64,000 nt of DNA from Methylobacterium sp. J-067 (GTDB lineage Bacteria; Pseudomonadota; Alphaproteobacteria; Rhizobiales; Beijerinckiaceae): positions 248,001 through 312,000 of the forward strand of contig NZ_JAKSXZ010000110.1 of assembly GCF_022829465.1 (NCBI RefSeq), in the 5' to 3' direction. Positions within the stretch are counted from its first letter, which is position 1, and each line of letters begins with the position of its first letter. The notes beneath the pieces are model-generated. The model did no database searches. It was not told the origin of the DNA and worked only from the letters and a program-made list of their open reading frames with translations. Shown piece after piece: positions 22,480 through 30,991 of this stretch. A program made the position numbers and the translations under genes.

Positions 22480-22719
22480 TCAGGTGCGCAGTTCGATGCG
22501 GTCGCCCGAGACGAGCACCGCGTCGGGCCGGCGGCCCGTCTCGACGCAGGCGTAATGGAACGCGGCCTGCCGGTCGCGGAACAGGCCGCCACCGCGCCCA
22601 TGAATCTCGACGGCGACCCAGCGCCCCCGGGAATCCTGTCCGACGACGAAGGTGTTCATGGGCGCCGGCGCGGCGCTGACGAGAAGAGCGGGTGACATGG
22701 ATGGGGAGGAGGGGTTCAC
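22480..22719 (-). CDS. Small conserved-looking protein, possibly co-regulated with kdp
   Basis: I do not recognise a named family for this 79-aa soluble protein. Its core (NTFVVGQDSRGRWVAVE, then GGLFRDRQAAFHYA and ETGRRPDAVLV) is a compact alpha/beta pattern, reminiscent of DUF2188-type small domains with a W-x-V strand and an x-G-G-x-F-x-D-R-x-A-A helix. The GTG at 22719 has AGAGG about 6 bases upstream; internal ATGs at 22698 and 22659 lack a ribosome site. It converges with kdpE. The element in front of it is an inverted copy of the one before kdp, so a K+-stress role is a reasonable guess. Confidence 0.65.
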   Translation of the reverse strand: MNPSSPSMSPALLVSAAPAPMNTFVVGQDSRGRWVAVEIHGRGGGLFRDRQAAFHYACVETGRRPDAVLVSGDRIELRT

Positions 22720-22760
22720 TCGATCCTCTGAGGACCGCGACCCCCATGTGAGCCCGCCGG

Positions 22761-22815
22761 CGTGAGGGTTCGAGGGGGCGAGCCGCCGGCCGCGATAAGG
22801 ATGTCGTGAGGATCG
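22761..22815 (-). promoter_or_regulatory. Candidate KdpE-responsive or leader element, copy B
   Basis: This is the inverted second copy of the 55-base element found before kdp at 14298-14352 (39 of 55 positions identical, no gaps). Read on the minus strand it ends 41 bases before the GTG of the small gene at 22719. The longest perfect block (CTCGAACCCTCACG) lies nearest the gene in both copies, so the two are oriented alike relative to transcription. Confidence 0.55.
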
Positions 22816-22818
22816 GCC

Positions 22819-23205
22819 TCAGAGCGCCCGTTCTGGCTTCCTGCTCGTCAGCCGCAGGCTCAACGGGCGCCCGGCGATGGCGCCACCGAGTCCGTCGGTG
22901 ATCGCCATCGGCAGGCAGCGCGACACCGCGCCGAGCGCCGCCGCGATGAAGCCGCGCTGCTCGTCACCCGTCCCGACGAGGCGAGAATGGGTGATGCGCG
23001 GCTGGCCGAGGAGCGAGCCGTCGCGCTTCAGGCTGAACAGCACCGTTACCTCGGAACCCATCGCCCCTGGCGGCACGTCATCGAGCGTGGCGCAGGTACC
23101 GAGCGTCTGCCAGAGCGTGGCGAGGTTGTCCGCCGGGGCGGCGTAGGCCCCAGCGGGATGGGCCGCGACGCCGAGGGCAAGGAGGGCGGCGCGGCTCCGG
23201 CGCAT
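22819..23205 (-). CDS. Secreted TonB/TolA C-terminal-like protein
   Basis: The 128-aa protein begins with a signal peptide (ALLALGVAAHPAGAYA). The mature part resembles a TonB_C-type domain: VTVLFSLKRDGSLLGQPRIT is the beta-alpha start (V-x-F-x-L-x2-D-G), and AAALGAVSRCLPM the following helix with a Cys. Cysteines near TCATLDD and SRCLP may pair. It starts 3 bases after the stop of the glutathione-transferase gene, so the two are probably co-transcribed. Function unknown. Confidence 0.65.
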   Translation of the reverse strand: MRRSRAALLALGVAAHPAGAYAAPADNLATLWQTLGTCATLDDVPPGAMGSEVTVLFSLKRDGSLLGQPRITHSRLVGTGDEQRGFIAAALGAVSRCLPMAITDGLGGAIAGRPLSLRLTSRKPERAL

Positions 23206-23208
23206 GGC

Positions 23209-23913
23209 CTAGCGGGGCGTGAGGGAGGCGGTCTGCCCGAACATGATCTTCTTGGCGTCCTCGCTCATGGTCTTCCCGAAATCCGGGTTGATCTTCGGGG
23301 CGTGGGCGTAGGCCGCCTTGGTGCCGGGTCGCTCCGCGATGGCGTGGAACCAGCGCTTCAGGTGCGGATGCTCGTCGAGGTCCTGGCCCTGCTTCTCCCA
23401 CGGAACGATCCACGGGTAACAGGCCATGTCTGCGATGGTGTAATCCGGCCCCGCCACGAACTCGCGGTCGGCGAGGCGACGGTCGAGGACGCCGTAGAGC
23501 CGGTTGGTCTCGTTCACGTAGCGCTTGATCGCGTACTCGATCTTCTCCGGCGCGTACTGGCTGAAATGGTGATTCTGGCCGAGCATCGGGCCGAGGCCGC
23601 CCATCTGCCAGAACAGCCATTGCAGCACCTCGTAGCGCCCGCACATCTCCTGCGGGATGAAGCGCCCGGTCTTCTCCGCGAGGTACAGGAGGATCGCGCC
23701 CGATTCGAACAGGCTCATCGTGCCGCCGCCTTTCGGCTCGTGATCCACAATGGCCGGCATGCGGTTGTTCGGGGCGATCTTGAGGAAGTCCGGATCGAAC
23801 TGCTCGCCCTTGCCGATGTTCACGGGCTTGATCGTGTAGGGGAGCCCGGCCTCTTCCAGGAACATCGTGACCTTGTGGCCATTCGGCGTCGGCCAATAAT
23901 GCAGATCGATCAT
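23209..23913 (-). CDS. yfcG: Nu-class glutathione S-transferase / disulfide-bond oxidoreductase
   Basis: YfcG-type proteins reduce disulfides with glutathione rather than conjugating xenobiotics. The 234-aa sequence matches the family well: the N-terminal thioredoxin fold starts with MIDLHYWPTPNGHKV, where Thr and Asn of TPNGHK are the active-site residues. APNNRMPAIVDH and LFESGAILLYLAEKTG bind glutathione. WQMGGLGPMLGQNHHF is a family signature in the helical domain. The frame is open to 24042, but ATG 23913 starts the conserved fold. Confidence 0.92.
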   Translation of the reverse strand: MIDLHYWPTPNGHKVTMFLEEAGLPYTIKPVNIGKGEQFDPDFLKIAPNNRMPAIVDHEPKGGGTMSLFESGAILLYLAEKTGRFIPQEMCGRYEVLQWLFWQMGGLGPMLGQNHHFSQYAPEKIEYAIKRYVNETNRLYGVLDRRLADREFVAGPDYTIADMACYPWIVPWEKQGQDLDEHPHLKRWFHAIAERPGTKAAYAHAPKINPDFGKTMSEDAKKIMFGQTASLTPR

Positions 23914-24081
23914 CGCACGTCCTCGTTGGAGGCCGTCATCCCGGCCCGGTGCAGACGCGGAGGAGGTGGGACGGAACACCCTTCGGATCAAGCGGGCCGA
24001 ACCGAATCGCGCCGCCGGACTTAAATGCTTGGTCGCCGCCACGCCTGATCCGAACGAGCGCGCGGCCGGAGGAGCGAGCCT

Positions 24082-24330
24082 ATGCCGTGGTACGCCGTGC
24101 GTCCGCGCGATCCCGCCGACCCGCGCTGGCCCCTGCCGGGGACGGAGCAGATCGTCCTGAAGGCCGATGACCCCGACCAGGCACGGTCGCGATTCCAGGA
24201 AGCCTACCCGAGCGAGCCCTATGGCAGCCCCAACGTTCCGGTGCGCGATGCCGGGATCGGCAGCTTCGGCAGCGAGCCCGATGCCCTGACGATCGAAGAG
24301 ACGAGTGAACCTCCCTCACCGAAGGAGTGA
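24082..24330 (+). CDS. Small hypothetical protein
   Basis: This 82-aa acidic, proline-rich protein has no recognised domain. It starts MPWYAVRPRDPADPRWPLPG, contains LKADDPDQARSRFQEAYPSE, and ends in a Glu/Pro tail. GGAGGAG lies just upstream of the ATG. It is followed 4 bases later by another small gene, so the two form a likely operon, divergent from yfcG. Confidence 0.6.
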   Translation: MPWYAVRPRDPADPRWPLPGTEQIVLKADDPDQARSRFQEAYPSEPYGSPNVPVRDAGIGSFGSEPDALTIEETSEPPSPKE

Positions 24331-24334
24331 TGTC

Positions 24335-24571
24335 ATGGACCGCAAGACAGCGCGTTTGCGGGTGACCCTCGACGGCCAACTCGTGGATTACTGGTCGCGC
24401 GAGGCGGCCCGCCTCGACGCCCTGGCCGCCAAGGCCCGGTTCGCGTGGCAGAAGCGCGGCTTCCTCCGCAAGGCCGAGCGCGCCCGTGCCCAGGCGGAAC
24501 GCAGCCGCAGCCGGGAGGCCGCGCGCAAGGGCCAGATGCCCAACACGCCCGCCGAGTTAAGCCTGGGCTAA
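24335..24571 (+). CDS. Small basic helical hypothetical protein
   Basis: The product is 78 aa with a helical, Arg/Ala-rich C-terminal half (AKARFAWQKRGFLRKAERAR). I recognise no family. AAGGAG sits 8 bases before ATG 24335; the frame opens at a GTG at 24305 that overlaps the upstream gene. It is probably co-transcribed with the 82-aa gene before it. A short gap of 87 bases leads to the CDF transporter. Confidence 0.55.
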   Translation: MDRKTARLRVTLDGQLVDYWSREAARLDALAAKARFAWQKRGFLRKAERARAQAERSRSREAARKGQMPNTPAELSLG

Positions 24572-24658
24572 GAGGTATTCCCGGCACTCGAAGCTTTGCC
24601 ATGGTCTTCCGGGGGTGTCGTCGGATATGCAGCCGGCGTTCACCCATACGGTTCGACC

Positions 24659-25546
24659 ATGGAACGCTCGCAGCAAGCCGCCCTGCTCAGCGCGGGGATC
24701 GGCGTCGCCGTCACGGCGCTGAAATTCTACGCCGCGTGGCTCACCGGGAGCCTCGCGCTGTATTCCGATGCGCTGGAGAGCATCATCAACGTGGTCGCGG
24801 CGGCGGGCGCGTTCATCGCCCTGCGCATTGCCGCTCAGCCGGCCGACGAGGACCACCCCTACGGCCACCACAAGGCCGAGTTCTTCTCGGCGGTGATCGA
24901 GGGCGCGCTCATCATCGTGGCCGCCCTGCTGATCCTGCGTGAGGCCTATAACGGCTTCCTCGCTCCGAAGCCCCTCGATGCCCCCGCCGCCGGCTTGGCG
25001 ATCAACGCCGTCGCGGGCGTCGTCAACGCGGCGTGGGCCTGGGCGCTGCTGCGCTGGGGCCGGGAATGGCGCTCGCCCGCCCTGATCGCCGACGGCCGGC
25101 ACATCTTCGCCGACGTTTTGACCTCGATCGGTGTTCTCAGCGGCGTCGCGGCGGTGTGGTTCACGGGGATGCCGGTGCTCGATCCGGCCATTGCGGGCCT
25201 CGTGGCCCTCAACATCCTGTGGTCCGGCTACCGCATGGTCCGCGAGTCGGTCGATGGGCTGATGGACAAGGCCGCGTCGCCCGAGGTCGTCGGGCAGGTC
25301 CGCGCCCTCATCTCGCAGCACGGGGAGGGCGCCCTGGAGGCGCACGACGTACGCACCCGCTCCGCTGGCAGCGCGACCTTCGTGGATTTCCACCTCGTCG
25401 TGCCGGGGGAGATGACGGTCGCGGAATCGCATTGCATCTGCGACCGTCTGGAAGACGCCCTCGCCACCACGATTCCCGGCACCGTGGTGACGATCCATGT
25501 CGAGCCCGGCGACAAGGCCAAGGCGCGCGGCGTGCCGGTGCTCTGA
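24659..25546 (+). CDS. Cation diffusion facilitator metal exporter
   Basis: This 295-aa inner-membrane antiporter of the CDF family exports divalent metals (Zn, Fe, Co or Ni) in exchange for protons. It has six membrane helices. Helix 2 carries YSDALESIINV, the loop HPYGHHKAE is histidine-bearing, and helix 5 has DGRHIFADVLTS with the H-x3-D metal site. The C-terminal cytoplasmic domain (HDVRTRSAGSATFVDFHL) is the usual ferredoxin-like CDF tail. The frame starts at 24596, but the membrane fold begins at ATG 24659. Metal specificity cannot be fixed. It converges on sfnB with 11 bases between. Confidence 0.9.
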   Translation: MERSQQAALLSAGIGVAVTALKFYAAWLTGSLALYSDALESIINVVAAAGAFIALRIAAQPADEDHPYGHHKAEFFSAVIEGALIIVAALLILREAYNGFLAPKPLDAPAAGLAINAVAGVVNAAWAWALLRWGREWRSPALIADGRHIFADVLTSIGVLSGVAAVWFTGMPVLDPAIAGLVALNILWSGYRMVRESVDGLMDKAASPEVVGQVRALISQHGEGALEAHDVRTRSAGSATFVDFHLVVPGEMTVAESHCICDRLEDALATTIPGTVVTIHVEPGDKAKARGVPVL

Positions 25547-25557
25547 CGCGGGCGGAC

Positions 25558-26811
25558 TCAGCTCCAGGCGTGGAACGGCGGGTTGACGCCGTTGAGCGCG
25601 TGGTTGCCGACGATGGCGTATTTCCAGCGCACCGGATCGTGCAGCGTGTGGGTTCGGGCGTTGCGCCAGTGCCGGTCGAGATTCTCGGCGGCGAGGGTCG
25701 AGCGGGTGCCCGCGAGCTCGAACAGCTTGTTCGACGCGGCCAGCGCGATCTCGGTGGTGAGCACCTTCGCCTCCGCCACAGCGAGTTGCGCGGCGGCGAC
25801 CGTCTCCGCATCCGGCGCGGCGATGGCGGCGTCCAGCGCCTCGCCCGCCCGGTCGAGCAGCGCCTCGGCGGCGTGCTGGCGGATGGTGAGGTCGCCGATG
25901 GCCTGGATCGTATAGGGATCGTCCGAGGCGCGCTCCTGCCCGCTGTCGATCCATGGCCGGGCCTTCTCCCGCACGAAGGCGATGGTGTCATCGAGCGCGG
26001 CGCGGCCGATGCCGGCATCGATGGCCGCCTGGATGATCTGGAACACCGCCCCGTCCGTGCGCGGCCCTTCGTAGCCCTTCCAGGCCGGGACGAGGTGCGT
26101 CTTCGGCACCCGGACATCCTCGATGAGCACGGTGCCGCTCGCCGTGCCGCGCTGGCCGAAGGCGGACCAATCGTCGATGACCGTGAGGCCCGGCGCATCC
26201 CGCTCCGCGATGGCGTACCACGCGCGCCCCTCGGTATCGACGGCGACGATCGGCACGAGATGCGCGAGCAGGGCGCCCGTTGCGTAGAACTTCTGACCGC
26301 GCACCATGACGTGGTCGCCGTCATCCACGAAGCGGGTCTCGAAGTCGGCGGCGCGCTTCGTGCCCCGCTCCGAGAAGGCGTTGCCGAAGCGGACGCCGCG
26401 CAGCACCTCCCCGAACAGCAGCGCCTGCTGCGCCTCGTCCGAGACGGTCCTGATCGCCGCGACGATTCCGAGATGGTTCTGCGCGATCTGTCCGACGGAC
26501 GGGTCCGCCGCCGAGACGATGGCGATGACCCGCGCCAGCGTCCGGTAGGACACCTCCGGCCCGCCATGGGTCTTCGGCACGTTAATGGACCAGAGGCCGC
26601 TCTGCGAGAAGGCATCGACCTCACGCAGGGGCCGTACCGCGTCGCGGTCCCGCTCCGACGCGCCCGTGCGGATCTCGGCCGCGAGGCTGGTGGCGACCCT
26701 GATCGCCTCCGCGTCGTCGCGGATCACGCGGGCCGGCGTCGCGGGCTTGGGCGGCCCGGGCACCCCGGCCGCGCTGCCGCCGAGGGAATGAGGGGCGAGG
26801 GCAATGGTCAT
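25558..26811 (-). CDS. sfnB: SfnB-family acyl-CoA-dehydrogenase-like flavoprotein (sulfur acquisition)
   Basis: The 417-aa protein has an acyl-CoA dehydrogenase fold: a helical N-domain (WSINVPKTHGGPEVSYRTLA), a middle beta domain with WSAFGQRGTASGTVLIEDV, and a helical C-domain (FELAGTRSTLAAENLDRHW). This subgroup is close to SfnB/DszC-like monooxygenases rather than true acyl-CoA dehydrogenases, and ends in HDPVRWKYAIVGNHALNG as they do. It lies 14 bases after sfnG. The pair implies use of sulfones or related organosulfur compounds. The frame continues upstream to 27318 only as a shadow of sfnG; ATG 26811 is the start. Confidence 0.88.
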   Translation of the reverse strand: MTIALAPHSLGGSAAGVPGPPKPATPARVIRDDAEAIRVATSLAAEIRTGASERDRDAVRPLREVDAFSQSGLWSINVPKTHGGPEVSYRTLARVIAIVSAADPSVGQIAQNHLGIVAAIRTVSDEAQQALLFGEVLRGVRFGNAFSERGTKRAADFETRFVDDGDHVMVRGQKFYATGALLAHLVPIVAVDTEGRAWYAIAERDAPGLTVIDDWSAFGQRGTASGTVLIEDVRVPKTHLVPAWKGYEGPRTDGAVFQIIQAAIDAGIGRAALDDTIAFVREKARPWIDSGQERASDDPYTIQAIGDLTIRQHAAEALLDRAGEALDAAIAAPDAETVAAAQLAVAEAKVLTTEIALAASNKLFELAGTRSTLAAENLDRHWRNARTHTLHDPVRWKYAIVGNHALNGVNPPFHAWS

Positions 26812-26825
26812 GGCAGCCTCCGCGC

Positions 26826-27944
26826 TCAGGCCGCAGCGGCGGCGGGCGCCGCCTGACGGGCCGCTTCCAGGGCGCGGACCCTCGGCAGGATCTCCCGGCC
26901 GAAATACTCCACCTCTTCCTGGAAATGCAGGAAGGCCAGCAGAACGAGGTCGGCTCCGGCATCCTTGAGGGCGATGATGCGCTCCGCGATCTGGTCCGGC
27001 GTGCCGATCAGATTCGAGCGGAAGCCGTCGTTGTATTGGACCAGATCCTCGAAGGTGGATTTCGCCCAGTTGCCCTCGCCCTCCGGGCTCGCCTTGCCGG
27101 CGTTCTTCACCTCGTGCCCGAACGCCTTCACCGCATCCGAGTCGGCATGGGCGATGATGTCGTTGAGGACGGCGCGGGCGTCCTCCTCGGTATCGCGGGC
27201 GATGACGAAGGCATTCACACCGATCTTCGGCGCGTTGCCGTTCTCGGCCGCCTTGGCGCGGATGTCCTCGACCTGCGCGCGGATGGCCTCCGGCGTATTG
27301 CCGTTCGTGAAATACCAATCGGAGACCCGCGCGGCCATGTCCCGCGCCGCCCGCGACGAGCCGCCCTGGAAGATCTCCGGCAGGGGTTCGGCCGGCTTCG
27401 GCTTCAGCGTGTAGTTCGTGTAGCGGTAGAAATCGCCGCGGAAGGTGAAGTTGTCCTGCGTCCAGATCCCCCGCAGGGAGCGGATGAACTCCTCCGAGCG
27501 GCGATAGCGCTCGTCATGGTCGAGCCAGGGTTCGCCGATGGCGCGGAACTCGCCGGAGAACCAGCCCGAGACGATGTTCACCGCGATGCGTCCGCTCGTC
27601 AGCTGCGAGATCGTGGCGATCTGCTTGGCGGCGAGCGTCGGGTTCCATGGGCCGGGAAGGATCGCGGCAATGACCTTCAGCTTGGTCGTGGCGGCAAGCA
27701 GGGCGTGGCTGAAGGCGACCGACTCGTGCTGGTACTCCGCGCCGTAGCCGGCCGTGAAGCGGATCTGCGTGAGCGCGTAGTCGATCCCCGCCTCTTCCGC
27801 GATTTGTGCCAGTTTGCGGTTGTATTCCGCGTCCCAGCTCGTCCGTTGCGGGATACGGCTGATGACGAGGCCGCCGGACACGTTCGGCACCCAATAGGCG
27901 AAACGAACGGGCTCGGAATTGGTGTGCTCGCGACGAATGCTCAT
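26826..27944 (-). CDS. sfnG: Dimethylsulfone monooxygenase
   Basis: SfnG is an FMNH2-dependent luciferase-like monooxygenase that converts dimethyl sulfone to methanesulfinate, freeing sulfur (and one-carbon units) for growth. The 372-aa sequence is very close to the Pseudomonas enzyme as I recall it: RFAYWVPNVSGGLVISRIPQ, YALTQIRFTAGYGAE, VNIVSGWFSGEFRAIGEPW, IFQGGSSRAARDMAARVSDW and NLIGTPDQIAERI. The start is ATG 27944; sixteen earlier in-frame codons lack similarity. A partner FMN reductase is not in the window. Confidence 0.95.
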   Translation of the reverse strand: MSIRREHTNSEPVRFAYWVPNVSGGLVISRIPQRTSWDAEYNRKLAQIAEEAGIDYALTQIRFTAGYGAEYQHESVAFSHALLAATTKLKVIAAILPGPWNPTLAAKQIATISQLTSGRIAVNIVSGWFSGEFRAIGEPWLDHDERYRRSEEFIRSLRGIWTQDNFTFRGDFYRYTNYTLKPKPAEPLPEIFQGGSSRAARDMAARVSDWYFTNGNTPEAIRAQVEDIRAKAAENGNAPKIGVNAFVIARDTEEDARAVLNDIIAHADSDAVKAFGHEVKNAGKASPEGEGNWAKSTFEDLVQYNDGFRSNLIGTPDQIAERIIALKDAGADLVLLAFLHFQEEVEYFGREILPRVRALEAARQAAPAAAAA

Positions 27945-28064
27945 GGCGCGGCGAAGTCCTTCTGAAGGGCGATGTACATCGCGACGTCTCATGGCGTCCG
28001 CTGAAGTACTTCGGCTGATCCGACCGTCAGAGTATCGCCAGCCTATTTCGTCCCGTCAAAGGAA

Positions 28065-28084
28065 CGTTCGGCTATTTTCGAACG
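28065..28084. repeat. Inverted repeat upstream of sfnG
   Basis: A perfect 6-bp inverted repeat (CGTTCG at 28065-28070, CGAACG at 28079-28084, 8-base spacer) lies 121 bases upstream of sfnG, within the 224-base gap between sfnG and the SURF1 gene. It could be an operator. No other sign of its role is visible, and 6-bp repeats arise by chance. Confidence 0.3.
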
Positions 28085-28168
28085 AGGACCCGGAACGACG
28101 TGCCACCGCCCCCACGTCTGCGAGGGCGGTTCGTTCTCTTGTCCAAATGTATGCAGAAACGGGGTGGG

Positions 28169-28909
28169 TCAGGCCGGCTCGTGCAGCCGCCGCCACGCGA
28201 ACACGCCGAACACGCCGACGAGGCAGGCGGCGATGCCGTACCAGGTGAAGGCATATTGCAGGTGGTTGTTCGGCAGGTCGACGCGCAACTGGCCGCCGCG
28301 CGGCCACGTCGTCTGACCCGGCACCGCATCGGCCTCAATCAGGTAGGGCGCGACGTCACCGAGCCCCCGCGCGACGGCGATGCCGGCCACGTCGCGGTTA
28401 AACCATTCGCCCTTCGCGGGATCCGGCGCCGGCACGAACATCCCACGCGGCTCGCTCGCCCGCAGGATGCCGGTGACATTAGTCTCACCCTCGATCAGCC
28501 CTGCGAAGCGGTCGGCCTGCGCCTTCAGTTCCGTCGGCACGAAGCCGCGATTGACGAGGACGGTCCCGCCATCGTCGCGCACGAAGGGGGTGATGACGTA
28601 GTAGCCCTGAAGCGCCCGTCCCGGCGTCTCGCCTGCGGCGAGACCATGAACCAGCGTCTCCTTGTCGTTGAGGAAATGGCCCGCCACGCGCACATGCCGG
28701 AACTCGTCGGCCGGATCCCAGGCTGCCGAAGCGGGCGGCGCCACCGGCTCGGCCCTGGATTGAGCGATGATCCGCGCGATCAGATCCTCTTTCCACGACT
28801 TGCGCTCGACCTGCCACGTTCCGAGGCCGATCAGAATCGCCAGCGCGATCAAGGCAGACAGACCCGGCGCAATCAGGTCGCGCCACGCACCGGCCCGAAT
28901 ACCGCTCAC
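28169..28909 (-). CDS. SURF1-family cytochrome c oxidase assembly protein
   Basis: SURF1 proteins help insert heme a into oxidase subunit I. The 246-aa protein has the family plan of two membrane helices at the ends (ALIALAILIGLGTWQVERKSW at the N-terminus, shown here by ALAILIGLGTWQVERKSW, and YGIAACLVGVFGVFAWRRL at the C-terminus) with a periplasmic domain between. Family signatures include VRVAGHFL, GYYVITPF, VLVNRGFVP and NNHLQYAFTWYG. The GTG at 28909 overlaps the DUF983 stop (GTGA), indicating coupling. Confidence 0.92.
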   Translation of the reverse strand: MSGIRAGAWRDLIAPGLSALIALAILIGLGTWQVERKSWKEDLIARIIAQSRAEPVAPPASAAWDPADEFRHVRVAGHFLNDKETLVHGLAAGETPGRALQGYYVITPFVRDDGGTVLVNRGFVPTELKAQADRFAGLIEGETNVTGILRASEPRGMFVPAPDPAKGEWFNRDVAGIAVARGLGDVAPYLIEADAVPGQTTWPRGGQLRVDLPNNHLQYAFTWYGIAACLVGVFGVFAWRRLHEPA

Positions 28910-29265
28910 AGCTCGAAGCGGCCCTCCTCGGCCTTGTTCTTGAACTGCAGCGCGATCAGCAGCCCCTTCAGCGGACGCACCAGCAACAGACTTAAGCCGA
29001 TGGAGAGGGTACCCGCCACCAGGGCATGGACCCAAATCGGCGGCTCGTAGCTGATCTCCAGCCAGAGGGCGGTGCCGACGACGATCAAGCCGACGATCGA
29101 CATGACGAAGAAGGCCGGCCCATCCGCCGAATCGAAACCCGAATAGTCGAGGTGGCAGACCTCGCAGCGGGGCCGCAGCGCGAGATAGCCTTGGAACAGG
29201 TGGCCTTCGCCGCAGCGCGGACAGGCGCCGCGCAAACCTGTCGGTATCGGCGGGGGGGTGGGCAT
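28906..29265 (-). CDS. DUF983 membrane protein with zinc-ribbon start
   Basis: The 119-aa protein has a four-cysteine ribbon at its N-terminus (ACPRCGEG and PRCEVCHLDY), then two membrane helices (FFVMSIVGLIVVGTALWL and LVAGTLSIGLSLLLVRPLKG). DUF983 genes sit in alphaproteobacterial cta operons beside ctaE and SURF1, as here, so a role in oxidase assembly is likely but unproven. It is separated from ctaE by a hairpin and coupled to SURF1 by a 4-bp overlap. Confidence 0.9.
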   Translation of the reverse strand: MPTPPPIPTGLRGACPRCGEGHLFQGYLALRPRCEVCHLDYSGFDSADGPAFFVMSIVGLIVVGTALWLEISYEPPIWVHALVAGTLSIGLSLLLVRPLKGLLIALQFKNKAEEGRFEL

Positions 29266-29322
29266 GGCGATCCAGTACGTTGAGTCTATCGTTGAGATAA
29301 GGGATCGCCGCGGAACGAAGAA

Positions 29323-29342
29323 GGGGCGGCCAAAGCCGCCCC
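29323..29342 (-). terminator. Hairpin downstream of ctaE
   Basis: A perfect 8-bp GC-rich stem (29323-29330 with 29335-29342) closes a CAAA loop. On the minus strand it is followed by TTCTTCGTT, a weak U-rich tail. It probably ends or attenuates the ctaC-to-ctaE transcript before the DUF983/SURF1 pair. Confidence 0.65.
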
Positions 29343-29383
29343 GTCATGTGTTTGGATCAGTGTTCTTTTCGGTTACGCGCCCG

Positions 29384-30241
29384 TCAGTGGGCCGCGTGAC
29401 CGATTCCCGAGCCCCACACGTAGATGGCAGCGAAGAGGAACAGCCACACCACATCGACGAAGTGCCAGTACCAGGCCGCGAATTCGAAGCCGAGATGCTG
29501 CTTAGGCGTGAACGAGCCGGCATAGGCCCGCATCAGGCAGACGGCGAGGAAGATGGTGCCGATGATGACGTGGGCGCCGTGGAAGCCCGTCGCCATGAAG
29601 AACGTGGACGAGTAGATGCTGCCCGCGAAGCCGAACTCCGCGTGGCTGTACTCGAAGGCCTGGCAGGCCGTGAAGATGACGCCGAGGACGATCGTCAGCC
29701 ACAGGCCGTACTTCAGGCCCTTCCGGTCCCCTTCGAGGAGGGCGTGGTGCGCCCAGGTGATGGTGGTGCCGGAGGTGAGCAGGATCAGCGTGTTGAGCAG
29801 CGGCAGGTGCCACGGGTCGAACGCCTCGATGCCCTTCGGCGGCCAGACACCGCCGGTGAACTCCACGCGCGACACCTGGATCGGGTCGGCGGTGTAGAGG
29901 GCGGCCTCGAAGAAGGCCCAGAACCACGCGACGAAGAACATCACTTCGGAGGCGATGAACATCATCATGCCGTAGCGGTGATGGAGCTGCACGACGCGGG
30001 TGTGATCGCCGGCATCGGCCTCGTGCGCGACGTCCTTCCACCACGAGTACATGGTGTAGAGCACGCCGACCGCGCCCAGGCCGAACACGTAGGGGCCCGG
30101 CGACAGGGTGCCGATCTGCAGGCTCTTCATCCAGAACACGGCGCCGAACGCCATGAGGAACCCGGAGAAGGCGCCGATCAGCGGCCACGGACTCGGCGCG
30201 AGGATATGGAAGTCGTGATTCTTGGCGTGCGCCTCAGCCAT
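29384..30241 (-). CDS. ctaE: Cytochrome c oxidase subunit III
   Basis: This 285-aa inner-membrane subunit stabilises the aa3 oxidase core. It has seven helices. [14 protein letters not shown] at the start, [16 protein letters not shown] with its conserved Glu, [14 protein letters not shown] and [12 protein letters not shown] are typical COX3 segments, ending in [15 protein letters not shown] chose ATG 30241 ([11 protein letters not shown]) over the GTG at 30259, with GAGGAG upstream. It is the last structural oxidase gene. Confidence 0.95.
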   Translation of the reverse strand: MAEAHAKNHDFHILAPSPWPLIGAFSGFLMAFGAVFWMKSLQIGTLSPGPYVFGLGAVGVLYTMYSWWKDVAHEADAGDHTRVVQLHHRYGMMMFIASEVMFFVAWFWAFFEAALYTADPIQVSRVEFTGGVWPPKGIEAFDPWHLPLLNTLILLTSGTTITWAHHALLEGDRKGLKYGLWLTIVLGVIFTACQAFEYSHAEFGFAGSIYSSTFFMATGFHGAHVIIGTIFLAVCLMRAYAGSFTPKQHLGFEFAAWYWHFVDVVWLFLFAAIYVWGSGIGHAAH

Positions 30242-30350
30242 CGTCCCGTCGCTCCTCACGCGGCGGTGTAAGCCCTTCCGGCACCACCGCTCTTGCCCAG
30301 CTTACCCGCAGCTTTAATCGCTCCGGGCCCTTATTGTCACGCGCCCGCGA

Positions 30351-30980
30351 TCAGAAATCGCGTTTCGTCCCCGACGGTGCCGTGTTGGCCACGGATGCCG
30401 TCACCGGCTGGCCGTTCTTCGAGGCGAAATACGTGTACGACAACGTCATCTCCGACAGATGCGCTGTGTTCGAATCGTCGCGCACGGCCGGATCGACGTA
30501 GAAGACGACAGGCACGTCGATGGTCTCACCCGGCTGCAGGGTCTGCTCATTGAAGCAGAAGCAGGCCACCTTCACGAAGTACCCGCCCATCAGGCCGGGC
30601 TGAACGTTGAAGGTCGCGACACCCGTCGTGGGCTTGTCGCTCGCGTTCTTCACGCGGAAGAAGACGGTCTTGGTTTCGCCGAGCTTCGCCTCGACCTGGT
30701 TCGCCTCTGGCGCGAACTTCCACGGCAGGCCGGGGGCGACGTTGGTGTCGAAATGGACGACCATGCTGTCGTTGCTGTGCGCGGCGGCGACCGAGAGGGC
30801 CGGGCCCTGCCGGGGCGTGCCGTCGTAGCCCGTCGCCTTGCAGAAGGCGTTGTAGAGGGGCACCGACGCGTAGGCGAGGCCGACCATCCCGAAGGCCACG
30901 CCCGCGCAGATCACCGCCGTGCGGGCGGCGCCGCGTGTGGTCGGGGGGCGAGGGGAGGGACCGGGGGACAGGGCAGTCAT
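30351..30980 (-). CDS. ctaG: Cytochrome c oxidase assembly protein (CuB insertion)
   Basis: CtaG/Cox11 delivers copper to the CuB site of oxidase subunit I. The 209-aa protein has one N-terminal membrane anchor (VICAGVAFGMVGLAYASVPLY). Its periplasmic immunoglobulin-like domain has the copper-binding CFCF motif (Cys140 and Cys142) followed by NEQTLQPGE. VPVVFYVDP and LSYTYF complete the family pattern. It is placed between the small membrane gene and ctaE. Confidence 0.96.
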   Translation of the reverse strand: MTALSPGPSPRPPTTRGAARTAVICAGVAFGMVGLAYASVPLYNAFCKATGYDGTPRQGPALSVAAAHSNDSMVVHFDTNVAPGLPWKFAPEANQVEAKLGETKTVFFRVKNASDKPTTGVATFNVQPGLMGGYFVKVACFCFNEQTLQPGETIDVPVVFYVDPAVRDDSNTAHLSEMTLSYTYFASKNGQPVTASVANTAPSGTKRDF

Positions 30981-30991
30981 CGCGTCTCCCT

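Noticed and set aside
27945-28168. Sigma54 (-24/-12) promoter for sfnG, as in Pseudomonas
   Set aside because: No TGGCAC-N5-TTGC match is visible in the 224-base region.
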